DNA from: an uncultured Paracoccaceae bacterium | GTDB taxonomy: Bacteria; Pseudomonadota; Alphaproteobacteria; Rhodobacterales; Rhodobacteraceae | NCBI GenBank assembly: GCA_947499725.1 | Contig: CANMPK010000002.1 | Coordinates: 372,001 to 436,000, forward strand | Length of the DNA: 64,000 bases | Reading direction: 5' to 3' | Shown: piece by piece, positions 1 to 8,607 of the stretch | Position numbering within the stretch: the stretch's first letter is position 1 | Layout: the number at the start of each line of letters is the position of its first letter | Made by a program: the position numbers and the translations under genes | Notes under the pieces: model-generated | The model's input: only the letters and a program-made list of their open reading frames with translations | The model's database searches: none | What the model was told of the DNA's origin: nothing

Positions 1-1070
1 CGTTGCAGTTGCTTGAAAAGCTGCTGAGTGAGGCGGGTTTTTCCTGCACACGCGTTGATAAAAACGGCATCAGCAATCTGTTTGCGCGCTGGGGCGACAA
101 GGGGCACGCGAAGACATTCGGTTTTAACGGCCATACGGATGTTGTGCCGGTTGGTGATGAGGCGGCTTGGTCTATGCCGCCCTTTGGCGCGGATGTGAAA
201 GACGGCATCATGTATGGGCGCGGCGCGACGGATATGAAATCTGGCGTGGCGTGTTTTGTGGCCGCTGCAATCGATTTGGTGCGTGAAACGCCTCCGGATG
301 GTGCGTTGATCCTGACGATCACCGGCGATGAAGAAGCGGATGCGCTCTATGGCACCACTACATTGCTGGAATACATGGATGCGCAAAACGAACAGATGAG
401 CGTGTGTTTGGTGGGTGAACCGACTTGCCCGAACACCATGGGCGAGATGATGAAGATCGGGCGTCGTGGTTCTGTGACGACGTGGTTCACCTTCAAAGGT
501 ATTCAGGGGCACGCGGCCTATCCGCATCGCGCCAAGAACCCATTGCCGGCCATGGCGAAGCTGATGGACCGCTTGGCCTCGCACGAGTTGGACCAAGGGA
601 CAGCACATTTTGATGCCTCTACGCTGGCTGTGGTGACGATGGACACGGGCAACCCTGCAACCAATGTCATTCCAGCAGAATGTAAGGCGACGGTGAATAT
701 CCGGTTCAACGATGCCCACACAGGCGCGTCTTTGACCGAATGGATCAACGAGATGACGGACGCTGTTGCGCAAGAGACGGGCGTGGAGATCGAGGCGAAG
801 ACACATATTTCGGGCGAAAGCTTCTTCACCCCTCCGGGGGATTTGTCTGGTCTGATCTCGGCGGCGGTTGAGGCGGAAACTGGGGTGACCCCAGAACTGT
901 CGACCAGCGGCGGCACATCTGATGCGCGCTTTATGAAAAACCACTGTCCTGTTGTGGAATTCGGCCTTGTGGGCAAGACCATGCATAAGGTGGATGAATG
1001 CGTGCCTTTGGAAGAGATCACGCAGCTTAAGGCGATCTATAGCCGTGTTCTAAAGGACTATTTTGCATGA
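1..1070 (+). CDS. dapE: Succinyl-diaminopimelate desuccinylase (5' end cut by window)
   Basis: Hydrolyses N-succinyl-LL-diaminopimelate in the lysine and peptidoglycan precursor pathway; a cytoplasmic M20 metallopeptidase-fold enzyme. The frame enters open at the window edge, and about 25 N-terminal residues appear to be missing compared with the usual 375-380. Visible family motifs are GHTDVV (metal His), [11 protein letters not shown] (bridging Asp), GDEEAD (general base and metal Glu), SGGTSDARF, and a C-terminal metal His in KTMHKVDE. The last codons overlap the next gene as ATGA, so translation is probably coupled. The assignment is firm; only the start is unseen. Confidence 0.95.
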   Translation, partial: LQLLEKLLSEAGFSCTRVDKNGISNLFARWGDKGHAKTFGFNGHTDVVPVGDEAAWSMPPFGADVKDGIMYGRGATDMKSGVACFVAAAIDLVRETPPDGALILTITGDEEADALYGTTTLLEYMDAQNEQMSVCLVGEPTCPNTMGEMMKIGRRGSVTTWFTFKGIQGHAAYPHRAKNPLPAMAKLMDRLASHELDQGTAHFDASTLAVVTMDTGNPATNVIPAECKATVNIRFNDAHTGASLTEWINEMTDAVAQETGVEIEAKTHISGESFFTPPGDLSGLISAAVEAETGVTPELSTSGGTSDARFMKNHCPVVEFGLVGKTMHKVDECVPLEEITQLKAIYSRVLKDYFA

Positions 1071-1489
1071 GCTGGCAGATTTTCCAGACCGATGATTTGA
1101 CCCATCCACATGCCCTGCGGCGTGAAGTGTTTATGGGGGAACAAGGCATCACGGAAGCCGAGGAAATGGATGATCTGGATGGTCAGGCGATCCATATACT
1201 GGCGACGGTGGATGATGTGCCTGTTGGCACGGCGCGTCTGCTGACAAGTGGCACAACTGGTAAGATCGGCCGCATTTGCGTGGTGAAGTCGCAGCGCGGC
1301 ACGGGGCTGGGCGCGGCTTTGGTGCAATATGGTATCGATCATTTCAAAGCCGAAGCAGGCATCACCCGTATCGCGCTGGGCGCGCAGAATTACGCCATTG
1401 GCTTTTATGAAAAGCTGGGCTTTCAGGTGTGCGGGCCAGAATATGATGACGCGGGCATTCCGCATCATGACATGGAGATCATCCTATGA
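1067..1489 (+). CDS. GNAT family N-acetyltransferase
   Basis: A small 140-residue acetyltransferase. The acetyl-CoA loop reads [10 protein letters not shown] after the strand RICVV, and the C-terminal segment [12 protein letters not shown] is typical of the GNAT fold. The N-terminal part ([13 protein letters not shown]) resembles the ElaA/YjcF branch, whose substrates are poorly known. It is sandwiched by ATGA overlaps with dapE and the next gene, so the three form one transcription unit. I cannot name the substrate from sequence. Confidence 0.85.
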   Translation: MSWQIFQTDDLTHPHALRREVFMGEQGITEAEEMDDLDGQAIHILATVDDVPVGTARLLTSGTTGKIGRICVVKSQRGTGLGAALVQYGIDHFKAEAGITRIALGAQNYAIGFYEKLGFQVCGPEYDDAGIPHHDMEIIL

Positions 1490-2079
1490 GGCCGCAACTG
1501 GTCGTCATGGTCAAAGAGCCTCTGCCAGGCCGAGTGAAGACCCGTTTGGGTCGTGATCTTGGGATGACGGCCTCGGCATGGTGGTTCCGCCATCAGGTGG
1601 CGGCCTTGTTGCGCCGCATTGAAAGCCCGAAATGGGAGACCGTTTTGGCCGTTGCGCCGGATCATGCGGGGATGCAAAGCCGTGTTTGGCCTGAACATTT
1701 GCCGCGTATCGCGCAGGGTGGCGGCGATCTTGGGGATCGTATGGCACGCGTGTTTCGTAGTGCTGCGCCGGGGCCGGTGTGTATTATCGGGGCAGACATC
1801 CCAGGCATCACGAAAGACCGTATTTCCGAAGCCTTTCAAGCGCTTGGCAATCACGACGCCACCTTTGGCCCCGCACCAGATGGGGGCTATTGGTTGGTCG
1901 GAATGAAGCGAGTTGGCCCTGTGCCATCAGGCCTGTTTGAAGGTGTTCGGTGGTCTAGCGAACATGCTTTGGCGGATTCCAAAGCAACCATGAAAGATCT
2001 GCGTATTGGCCATGTGGCAACGTTGCGCGATGTGGACACAGTCGCTGATCTTAAAGCCTTGAAGCATCTTTCTCGGTGA
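1486..2079 (+). CDS. DUF2064 / TIGR04282 family glycosyltransferase-like protein
   Basis: A 197-residue protein with a nucleotidyl/glycosyltransferase-A type fold signature: KEPLPGRVKTRL near the N terminus, IGADIPG at about residue 104 and GPAPDGGYWLVG at about residue 127. These are the conserved blocks of the DUF2064 family, which is related to MobA/CofC-like nucleotidyltransferases. Biochemical function in the family is not settled. The start codon overlaps the preceding GNAT stop by 4 bases, indicating coupled translation. Confidence 0.8.
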   Translation: MRPQLVVMVKEPLPGRVKTRLGRDLGMTASAWWFRHQVAALLRRIESPKWETVLAVAPDHAGMQSRVWPEHLPRIAQGGGDLGDRMARVFRSAAPGPVCIIGADIPGITKDRISEAFQALGNHDATFGPAPDGGYWLVGMKRVGPVPSGLFEGVRWSSEHALADSKATMKDLRIGHVATLRDVDTVADLKALKHLSR

Positions 2080-2110
2080 CGGCCCTTTGCGGGCGTGCTA
2101 GGCCGCAGGT

Positions 2111-4363
2111 ATGAAAATGCCAACAAAAGCGGAAGTTCTGGAATGGATTTCCGAGAACCCGACCCTCACCAGCAAACGCGACATTGCCAAAGCCTTTGGC
2201 ATCAAAGGGGCTGCGCGGATTGATCTGAAACGACTGCTGCGCGAGCTGGAGGCCGAAGGGCATCTGGAAAAACGCAAGCGCAGCTACAACGATCCGGATC
2301 GTTTGCCACCGGTGAGCGTGTTGAAAATCCTTGGCCAAACTGTGGATGGGGATTTGCTGGCAGAGCCGCTGGAATGGCATGGCAAAGGGCCGGAGCCCGT
2401 TATTTTCATGATCCTGCGCGCCTCTGATCCGGCTTTGGGTGAAGGTGACAAGCTGCTGGCGCGGCTGACCGAAGTGCAGGGCGAGGACTGGCAATACCAG
2501 GGTCGTTTGATCCGCAAAGTGGGCAGCAACCCGCAGCGTATTCTGGGCGTTTTCCGCCAAACCGCCGAAGGCGGGCGCATTGTGCCTGTCGATAAAGGTG
2601 AAAAAAAAGAATGGTTTGTGCCATCAGGCGCCATTAATGGCGCGAAAGATGGTGAATTGGTTGAGGCCGAGCAATCCGGCCCGCGCGGGCGTATGGGATT
2701 GCAGCGCGCAAGCATTGTAGATCGCTTGGGTGATCCCTCTGCACCAAAAGCTGTGTCGCTGATTGCGATCCATCAGCATGGGATTCCGGATGCCTTTCCG
2801 GATGAGGTGATTGCGCAGGCGGATGAGGCCAAGCCAGCGCCTTTGGGCAAACGCGAAGATCTGCGGGATATGCCCCTTGTGACCATCGACCCTGCGGATG
2901 CGCGGGATCATGACGATGCGTGTTTTGCCCATGCGGATGATGACCCGAAAAACCCGGGTGGCCATGTGGTTTGGGTGGCGATTGCGGATGTGGCGCATTA
3001 CGTGACGCCGGGCTCTGCCTTGGATCGCGAAGCGAAAAAACGTGGCAATTCCAGTTACTTCCCCGATCGTGTGGTGCCGATGCTGCCGGATCGTTTGTCG
3101 GGTGATTTGTGTTCTTTGCACGAAGGTGTGCCGCGCGCCTGTATGGCGGTTCGGATGCAATTGGACGCAAAGGGCCATAAGATTTCCCATCGGTTTGTGC
3201 GCGGAATGATGCGGTCTGTGGCGTCTTTGAATTACGAAGAAGTGCAGGACGCGAAAGACGGCAATCCGAATGAACGCTGTGCGGAATTGATGGATGAGGT
3301 GATTGCGCCTTTGTATGCGGCGTATGAAGCCACGCAGATTGCGCGCAAGGAACGGGCTCCGCTTGAGCTGGATTTGCCGGAACGCAAAGTGGTTTTGACC
3401 GAAGACGGCAAAGTGGCTTCGATCAATTTCCGCGACCGTTTGGACGCCCATAAGTTAATTGAAGAGTTCATGGTGCTGGCCAATGTGGCTGCGGCAGAAG
3501 AGTTGATTGCGAAGAAATCGCCGCTGTTGTTCCGTGTGCACGAAGAGCCGAGCCCTGAAAAACTTGATAGTTTACGGGAGGTTGCACGCTCTGCTGGTTT
3601 CGTTTTGGCCAAAGGGCAGGTGCTGCACACCCAGCATTTGAACAAGTTGCTAAACGATGCGGCGGGCACGGAAGAGGCGGAGCTTATTAACCTTTCGACG
3701 CTGCGATCCATGACGCAGGCCTATTATGCGCCAAGCAACTTTGGCCATTTCGGCTTGGCGTTGCAGTCTTACGCGCATTTCACATCACCAATCCGGCGCT
3801 ATGCGGATTTGATTGTGCATCGCTCTTTGATCGCGTCGCATGGTTGGGGCGATGACGGCATTACACCGCAAGATATTGAAAACCTTGAACAAACCGGCGG
3901 GCATATCTCGGACACCGAGCGCCGGTCTATGGTAGCGGAGCGCGACACAACCGATCGTTATATGGCGGCTTACCTAAGTGATCGTGTGGGCAATGAGTTC
4001 ACCGGTAAGGTTAGCGGGATTGCGCGGTTTGGGGTGTTTGTGAAGCTGGACGAAACCGGCGCGGATGGGCTGGTGCCGATGCGCGAGTTGGGCCGTGAGT
4101 ATTTCAAATATGACCAAGAAAACAATATCTTAGTCGGGTCTGAAACCGGTATGACCATTGGTTTGGGGCAGCGCGTTTTGGTGCGATTGTCCGAAGCTGT
4201 GCCGGTGACAGGGGGTATTGCGCTGGAGCTGCTGGAAATTGACGGGATGAAAACCGGCAAGGGTCCGCAGCGGGGGCGTGGCAAGCCGACGAAACGCAAG
4301 TATGGCGCGTCAAAAAAGAAGGCGGCTAAGACCAAGCGGAAGGTCTCGCGTAAGCGCCGGTAG
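2111..4363 (+). CDS. rnr: Ribonuclease R
   Basis: A 3'-5' exoribonuclease of the RNase II/R superfamily that degrades structured RNA and takes part in rRNA and tmRNA-linked quality control. Domains in order: an N-terminal winged helix (TSKRDIAKAFGI, about residues 20-60), cold-shock-like OB domains, the RNB catalytic domain from about residue 250 (DPADARDHDDACFA carries the metal-binding aspartates), an S1 domain at about 635-710 (GKVSGIARFGVFVKL), and a Lys/Arg-rich tail. Length 750 is normal. Two in-frame ATGs at 2111 and 2117 are possible starts. The smpB gene, a functional partner in trans-translation, lies far away at 27.3 kb. Confidence 0.95.
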   Translation: MKMPTKAEVLEWISENPTLTSKRDIAKAFGIKGAARIDLKRLLRELEAEGHLEKRKRSYNDPDRLPPVSVLKILGQTVDGDLLAEPLEWHGKGPEPVIFMILRASDPALGEGDKLLARLTEVQGEDWQYQGRLIRKVGSNPQRILGVFRQTAEGGRIVPVDKGEKKEWFVPSGAINGAKDGELVEAEQSGPRGRMGLQRASIVDRLGDPSAPKAVSLIAIHQHGIPDAFPDEVIAQADEAKPAPLGKREDLRDMPLVTIDPADARDHDDACFAHADDDPKNPGGHVVWVAIADVAHYVTPGSALDREAKKRGNSSYFPDRVVPMLPDRLSGDLCSLHEGVPRACMAVRMQLDAKGHKISHRFVRGMMRSVASLNYEEVQDAKDGNPNERCAELMDEVIAPLYAAYEATQIARKERAPLELDLPERKVVLTEDGKVASINFRDRLDAHKLIEEFMVLANVAAAEELIAKKSPLLFRVHEEPSPEKLDSLREVARSAGFVLAKGQVLHTQHLNKLLNDAAGTEEAELINLSTLRSMTQAYYAPSNFGHFGLALQSYAHFTSPIRRYADLIVHRSLIASHGWGDDGITPQDIENLEQTGGHISDTERRSMVAERDTTDRYMAAYLSDRVGNEFTGKVSGIARFGVFVKLDETGADGLVPMRELGREYFKYDQENNILVGSETGMTIGLGQRVLVRLSEAVPVTGGIALELLEIDGMKTGKGPQRGRGKPTKRKYGASKKKAAKTKRKVSRKRR

Positions 4364-4397
4364 GACGGTGCGTTAAGCTCTAAGAAAGGTGACAATT

Positions 4398-4440
4398 CGC
4401 CCCTTCGACTCGCTGAAATGTACATTTCGCGAGAGGGGCG
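4398..4440. terminator. Imperfect palindrome between convergent genes, possible bidirectional terminator
   Basis: Outer arms CGCCCCT (4398-4404) and AGGGGCG (4434-4440), inner arms CTCGC (4409-4413) and GCGAG (4429-4433), and a perfect AAATGTACATTT centre (4416-4427). The element sits between the 3' ends of rnr and the DUF1801 gene, so a bidirectional terminator or 3' end protector is reasonable. There is no clean U-tract, which lowers confidence. Confidence 0.4.
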
Positions 4441-4450
4441 GATGTGTGCG

Positions 4451-4858
4451 CTAAAGATCGGGACGATCTGGGCCCTTCAGATGATAGGTCAGCGCGTCTT
4501 GGATGAGGGTTGTCAGACGGAAGGGTTCGATCTGCGAGACATCTTCGAACAGCACCGCGCGATTGCCATCGAAACGATCCCATCCCGGAAAACGCGTGGC
4601 GTAGTTTGAGATCACCTTGCTTTGGCAATGGGCGAAAATCGCGAAGCTGGCGGATTTGTGCAGACCGATCCGCAGAGTGCTGGCGGATTTGCGGTTGGGG
4701 GTGATGTAGCTGGGCTGACCCCAGCGCAGCACCTCGGCCACGCCTTTGGTTTGGGGCAGGGACTCTGCCTGCTGCAAAATCAAATCGCGCAGGATCAGCA
4801 GCCCTTTTTTCGGAGCAGGGTCGTATTGATCGAAAACGGTTTGAATCTCTGGTGTCAT
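4451..4858 (-). CDS. DUF1801 domain-containing protein
   Basis: A 135-residue protein with the YdhG/DUF1801-like pattern: an N-terminal helix ILRDLILQQAESL, then EVLRWGQPSYIT and GLHKSASFAIFAH. The biochemical role of the family is unknown. The frame is open further upstream, but the ATG at 4858 (MTPEIQTVF) matches the family start. It is divergent from a WYL-type regulator 75 bases away, and such pairing often marks a regulator with its target; that link is inference. Confidence 0.75.
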   Translation of the reverse strand: MTPEIQTVFDQYDPAPKKGLLILRDLILQQAESLPQTKGVAEVLRWGQPSYITPNRKSASTLRIGLHKSASFAIFAHCQSKVISNYATRFPGWDRFDGNRAVLFEDVSQIEPFRLTTLIQDALTYHLKGPDRPDL

Positions 4859-4933
4859 GGTTTTGTCCTGTTTGGGTTTAGCTAGCAAAGCCTCTTGCCA
4901 AAAACTGACAGTAGGGTGGAGTATAGAAGAGAA

Positions 4934-5635
4934 ATGTCTAGAACCGCTCGTCTTTTCCAATTGATGCAAGCTTTGCGGAGTTTGCCGCCGCCTGCAACGG
5001 CGCAGGTGTTGTCGCATGAGATGGATGTGTCTGTGCGCACGATTTATCGCGACATTGATAGCCTGCGTGGTTTGGGCGCGGTGATCGATGGTGAGGCGGG
5101 GTTTGGCTATACGCTGATTGAAGATGCCAGCCTGCCGCCGCTAGGCTTTGAAGATGACGAGCTGGAAGCCTTGGTTTTGGGCCTGCGCGAGGTCACCGCT
5201 GTGGGTGATCCGGCTTTGGCGAAGGCGGCAGAGGGTGCTTTGGCCAAGTTGAAGGCGCGTTTGCCGGAAGGGCAGGCGCATCGGTTGCGCCATGCGGTGT
5301 TGTCGGCGCGGTGGTTCAATCGCCCGCCAGAGCCTACGGTGGATGCAAAGATGCTGCGGCAAGCGGCTTGGGATGAGCGGCGTATTCGGTTTGATTATGC
5401 GGACGCCTTGGGCGCGAAGACCCGGCGCGAGGTTTATCCGCTGTCGATTGCGTACATGCAGTTAAGCCACTGTTTGCTGGCGTGGTGCCATTTGCGCAGC
5501 GACTTTCGGGCCTTTCGTTTGGACCGGATGTTGAATCTGGAAGTGCTGGACGAGAGCTTTCGCCCGCGCCGCGTGAGCCTATTGCGCGATTATATGGAGA
5601 AAATGCGCGCATACTCGCCTGAAGGGAAATGTTAA
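4934..5635 (+). CDS. YafY-type HTH/WYL-domain transcriptional regulator
   Basis: N-terminal DeoR-like winged helix (LFQLMQALRSLPPP, then VSVRTIYRDIDSLRGLGA as the recognition helix, residues about 5-60). A C-terminal WYL domain covers about 140-230, including YPLSIAYMQLSHCLLAWCHLR, where WYL itself is replaced by a degenerate form. WYL domains bind small ligands or nucleic acids and modulate the HTH. The ATG at 4934 is preferred over an upstream in-frame ATG because the HTH begins right after it. It is divergent from the DUF1801 gene, a possible target. Confidence 0.85.
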   Translation: MSRTARLFQLMQALRSLPPPATAQVLSHEMDVSVRTIYRDIDSLRGLGAVIDGEAGFGYTLIEDASLPPLGFEDDELEALVLGLREVTAVGDPALAKAAEGALAKLKARLPEGQAHRLRHAVLSARWFNRPPEPTVDAKMLRQAAWDERRIRFDYADALGAKTRREVYPLSIAYMQLSHCLLAWCHLRSDFRAFRLDRMLNLEVLDESFRPRRVSLLRDYMEKMRAYSPEGKC

Positions 5636-5704
5636 CCAAAACACTGTTTTAAGCAGATGGAAAATCGGCTTAGCTGGAGGCAAGTGTACAGTGTGAGGTG
5701 GGCT

Positions 5705-7027
5705 ATGCAGTTTGGTTTTTTGACCCGTTTGGTTTTGGGCGCCGGTGTTTTTCTTGGAAGCGCAGGGGCTGTTATGGCGACCGCGCCAGATCGGTCTTTG
5801 CGGCCTGTGCTGCGCAGCGAGACTGTGGGGGTGCAGGTGGCTTCGGTGCGGCCTGTGCTGCGGCCAAGTGTACAGGCTGACATTGCTGCGCCGGATGTGG
5901 TGCCGGCCAATGCGCGGTTTGAGGCTTGGATTCGCAGTTTCAAAACCCGCGTTGTGCGGCAGGGGATTTCGCAATCTGTTGTCGATCGCGCCTTTCGCGG
6001 TGTGTCGTATAACGCGGATGTTGTGCGGCGGGATCGTAACCAATCTGAGTTCACTAAGACGCTTTGGGAATATCTGGATTCTGCGGCCTCTGACAGCCGT
6101 GTGAAGAACGGTAAGGCGGCTTTGCGCAAACATAAGCGCAAGCTGGAAGCGATTGAGCGCAAGTACGGTGTTGAGAAAGAAGTTGTCGTGGCGGTGTGGG
6201 GGCTGGAGTCAGCCTACGGTGCCGTGCGTGGCGATACACCGATTATCGAAGCCTTGGCGACCTTGGCCTTTGATGGGCGGCGCGGGAAGTTCTTTGAGGC
6301 GCAGCTGATTGCGGCGTTGAAGATTTTGCAGAATGGCGACACCACGTCGAACCGGATGGTCGGCAGTTGGGCGGGTGCGATGGGGCATACGCAGTTTATC
6401 CCGACATCCTATCTGGCCTTTGCGGTGGATTTCACCGGCGATGGTAAACGCGATATCTGGTCGGATGATCCTTCGGATGCTTTGGCGTCGACGGCGGCTT
6501 ATTTGAAACGGTCTGGCTGGCGGACGGGTCAGCCGTGGGGCGTTGAGGTGACCTTGCCGCGTGGCTTTAACTATGCGCTGGCGAACCGGAAGATTAAGAA
6601 GATGCCAAGCGATTGGGCGAGCCTGGGTGTGCGCCGTGCGGATGGTACTGCGCTGAAAAACTATGGCTCTGCGTCTTTGTTGCTGCCGGCTGGCAGCAAG
6701 GGGGCGGCGTTTTTGATCTTTAAGAACTTTGATGCGATTGAGCGGTATAACGCGGCGGATGCCTATGTGATTGGCGTGGGCCATCTGAGTGATCGGATCA
6801 ATGGTGGCGGCAAGATCAAATCACGGTGGCCGCGCGAAGATCGTGCGCTGACCTTTTCAGAGCGTAAAGAATTGCAGCGTCGTTTGACGGCGGCTGGGTT
6901 TGATACGGTGAAGGTTGATGGGAAGATCGGGCCGCTGACGATTGATGCGGTACGGGCCTATCAGCGCTCGATTGGGGTAGAGCCTGATGGCTATGCGTCT
7001 TTGACGATCTTGAAAAAGCTGCGTTAA
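5705..7027 (+). CDS. Lytic murein transglycosylase, MltB-like with C-terminal peptidoglycan-binding domain
   Basis: Cleaves the glycan strand of peptidoglycan with anhydromuramic acid formation; periplasmic or envelope-associated. The ATG at 5705 gives a cleavable signal peptide (FLTRLVLGAGVFLG, cleavage near VMATA). The SLT_2/MltB domain shows VWGLESAYGAVRGDTP with the catalytic Glu, GSWAGAMGHTQFIPTSY and FTGDGKRDIW. A PG_binding_1 domain closes the protein (LQRRLTAAGFD to AVRAYQRSIGVEPDGYA). Length 440 fits the family. Its stop overlaps the convergent kinase gene in a shared TTAA. Confidence 0.92.
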   Translation: MQFGFLTRLVLGAGVFLGSAGAVMATAPDRSLRPVLRSETVGVQVASVRPVLRPSVQADIAAPDVVPANARFEAWIRSFKTRVVRQGISQSVVDRAFRGVSYNADVVRRDRNQSEFTKTLWEYLDSAASDSRVKNGKAALRKHKRKLEAIERKYGVEKEVVVAVWGLESAYGAVRGDTPIIEALATLAFDGRRGKFFEAQLIAALKILQNGDTTSNRMVGSWAGAMGHTQFIPTSYLAFAVDFTGDGKRDIWSDDPSDALASTAAYLKRSGWRTGQPWGVEVTLPRGFNYALANRKIKKMPSDWASLGVRRADGTALKNYGSASLLLPAGSKGAAFLIFKNFDAIERYNAADAYVIGVGHLSDRINGGGKIKSRWPREDRALTFSERKELQRRLTAAGFDTVKVDGKIGPLTIDAVRAYQRSIGVEPDGYASLTILKKLR

Positions 7028-7890
7028 CCAGCCTGAAGGGCGGCGCGCTCGACCGCGTAGCCGTCCATATAATCAGGGCGGTCGTTTTGGGCCTGCCACA
7101 GGCAATAGGCTGCCATGCGATAGTGAAAATGTGGCGCAAGCATGTGGTAGCGCTTGCGTGTCGTAGCATCGAACAGATCGAGGAACTGGTTTACCTCTGC
7201 CTTCGAAAGCGGGCTTCCGCGGTAAAGGGTCTGCATGGCGGGGGACAAAAAGATCGCGAGATCTTCCACCGCATCGCCAACTGCGGGGCATTGCCAGTCG
7301 ATGAGGTGTAAGCCCGTTTCGTTCTGAATGAGATTGCTTGCAACGATATCACAATGCAGCAAAACCAGATGATCCGTTGGAGGCACTTGCTGGGTGGGGC
7401 GTAGGCTTCGCAGGGGGGCAGTTGCTTCGCATTTGTCTAAAATGGTATCGGCTTGCGTGAGGATTTCGGTGCTGCCGTTTGGCCCTTGTCGCAAGGGTTT
7501 TGGCGGCGCGACACTGTGCAGTGTTTGGATCAGGGCCGCCACTTTGGAAACGTCTGCGGCCCAGCTTTTACCGGGGATGGCTTGGTACAGGTTGCACTGT
7601 CCCGCCTTCAGCGAGAAACTCGCGAGCCATTGCGGGGCAATCCCCGTCGGGGCGAGATGGCGCAATAGGCGTGCCTCGGCGTCTGGATCGTTTGGAAACA
7701 GCGGATTGTTGGCCTGCGTGCGATAGAGTTTCAGCACCGCCGATTGTTCGGGGGTCTTTCCGATGAGGTGCCACGCGCTATTGCTGCGCCCGCCAAAAAG
7801 CGGGCGCCATTCGCCGGATGCGGCCCAGGGCAAAATGGATTGAACCTTTTGCCGCAAGCTTTCCGGAGGAAGGGCAAGCGCGAGTATCAC
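7024..7890 (-). CDS. APH/choline-kinase-type phosphotransferase
   Basis: An aminoglycoside-phosphotransferase/choline-kinase fold protein of about 288 residues. The Brenner-type motif is LLHCDIVASNLIQNETG (catalytic Asp), followed by LHLIDWQCPAVGDAVEDLA, which holds the metal-binding Asp. The upstream part SNSAWHLIG...AVLKLYR is the nucleotide-binding lobe. The frame is open to a TTG at 7932, but the GTG at 7890 starts right before the conserved N terminus. The substrate could be a small alcohol or thiamine-like compound and cannot be fixed from sequence. Its stop codon shares TTAA with the convergent transglycosylase. Confidence 0.75.
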   Translation of the reverse strand: MILALALPPESLRQKVQSILPWAASGEWRPLFGGRSNSAWHLIGKTPEQSAVLKLYRTQANNPLFPNDPDAEARLLRHLAPTGIAPQWLASFSLKAGQCNLYQAIPGKSWAADVSKVAALIQTLHSVAPPKPLRQGPNGSTEILTQADTILDKCEATAPLRSLRPTQQVPPTDHLVLLHCDIVASNLIQNETGLHLIDWQCPAVGDAVEDLAIFLSPAMQTLYRGSPLSKAEVNQFLDLFDATTRKRYHMLAPHFHYRMAAYCLWQAQNDRPDYMDGYAVERAALQAG

Positions 7891-7951
7891 GTGAATCCGC
7901 CGTTGTTTGAATGTGACGGACCATAGAAACAAACGTGTTTTGCAGCAAGCG

Positions 7952-8599
7952 TTAGGGTTGTCGCAGACCGCTGACTTGTGTGGGCGTGGTGAGGGAGCCG
8001 CCTTCTAGCATTAAGAAAATGCCATCGGTGTCATGTCTGGCTTCGGTAATTGTGGTGTAGACCTCTGCCGGAAGAAGCCCAAGGGATTCTTCATTCGCGT
8101 AGCTTTCGACAGAAAACGAATACAGGCCCGTTGGGACAGGGGTTCCGCCGGCATCCAGCCCATCCCAAAACCCGTTTTCGCTAGCGAGATCGATCGCCTC
8201 GCGCGCGACCTCGGTTCCGTTTTCGTTGGTCACAACGACCTCGGCGCTATCAGCCCCGATCACTTGAGACGGGATGAATTCTATCGGGTTGCCATCGAAA
8301 TAGGCGCTTGCGGTGGTCCGCGCTTCCATGCCGATCCAGTTCGACAATTGAGACAGGCCCATCGCGCTGATTTCGGCCTGAAGGTTCGTGAGCAAATCGT
8401 TGGTTAGGACCTGTTGTTCGACAGAAGAAAAGGTTGCGAGCTGGGTTGCATAGTCTGTCGAGTCAATCGGGTTGAGGGGATCTTGGTTTTGCATCTGTGC
8501 CGTCAGCATCTTGAGGAAGGTTTCAAAATCAGAGCTGATGACCGGAGACGATGTGGCGGCGGCGGGGGTGGTTTGGCTGAGGGTGGTCGCGATTTCCAT
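7952..8599 (-). CDS. flgD: Flagellar hook assembly (scaffolding) protein FlgD
   Basis: Caps the growing hook so that FlgE subunits polymerise; exported by the flagellar type III system. The N-terminal conserved region reads FETFLKMLTAQMQNQDPLNP followed by SSVEQQ, the hallmark of FlgD. The C-terminal half is a FlgD Ig/tudor-like region (GLDAGGTPVPTGLYSF). The ATG at 8599 has AGGAG five bases upstream and is preferred over the GTG at 8605. It lies 8 bases downstream of fliK, as expected since FliK and FlgD act together in hook building. The nearest other flagellar genes are across 10.3 kb. Confidence 0.92.
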   Translation of the reverse strand: MEIATTLSQTTPAAATSSPVISSDFETFLKMLTAQMQNQDPLNPIDSTDYATQLATFSSVEQQVLTNDLLTNLQAEISAMGLSQLSNWIGMEARTTASAYFDGNPIEFIPSQVIGADSAEVVVTNENGTEVAREAIDLASENGFWDGLDAGGTPVPTGLYSFSVESYANEESLGLLPAEVYTTITEARHDTDGIFLMLEGGSLTTPTQVSGLRQP

Positions 8600-8607
8600 G
8601 GTCACTC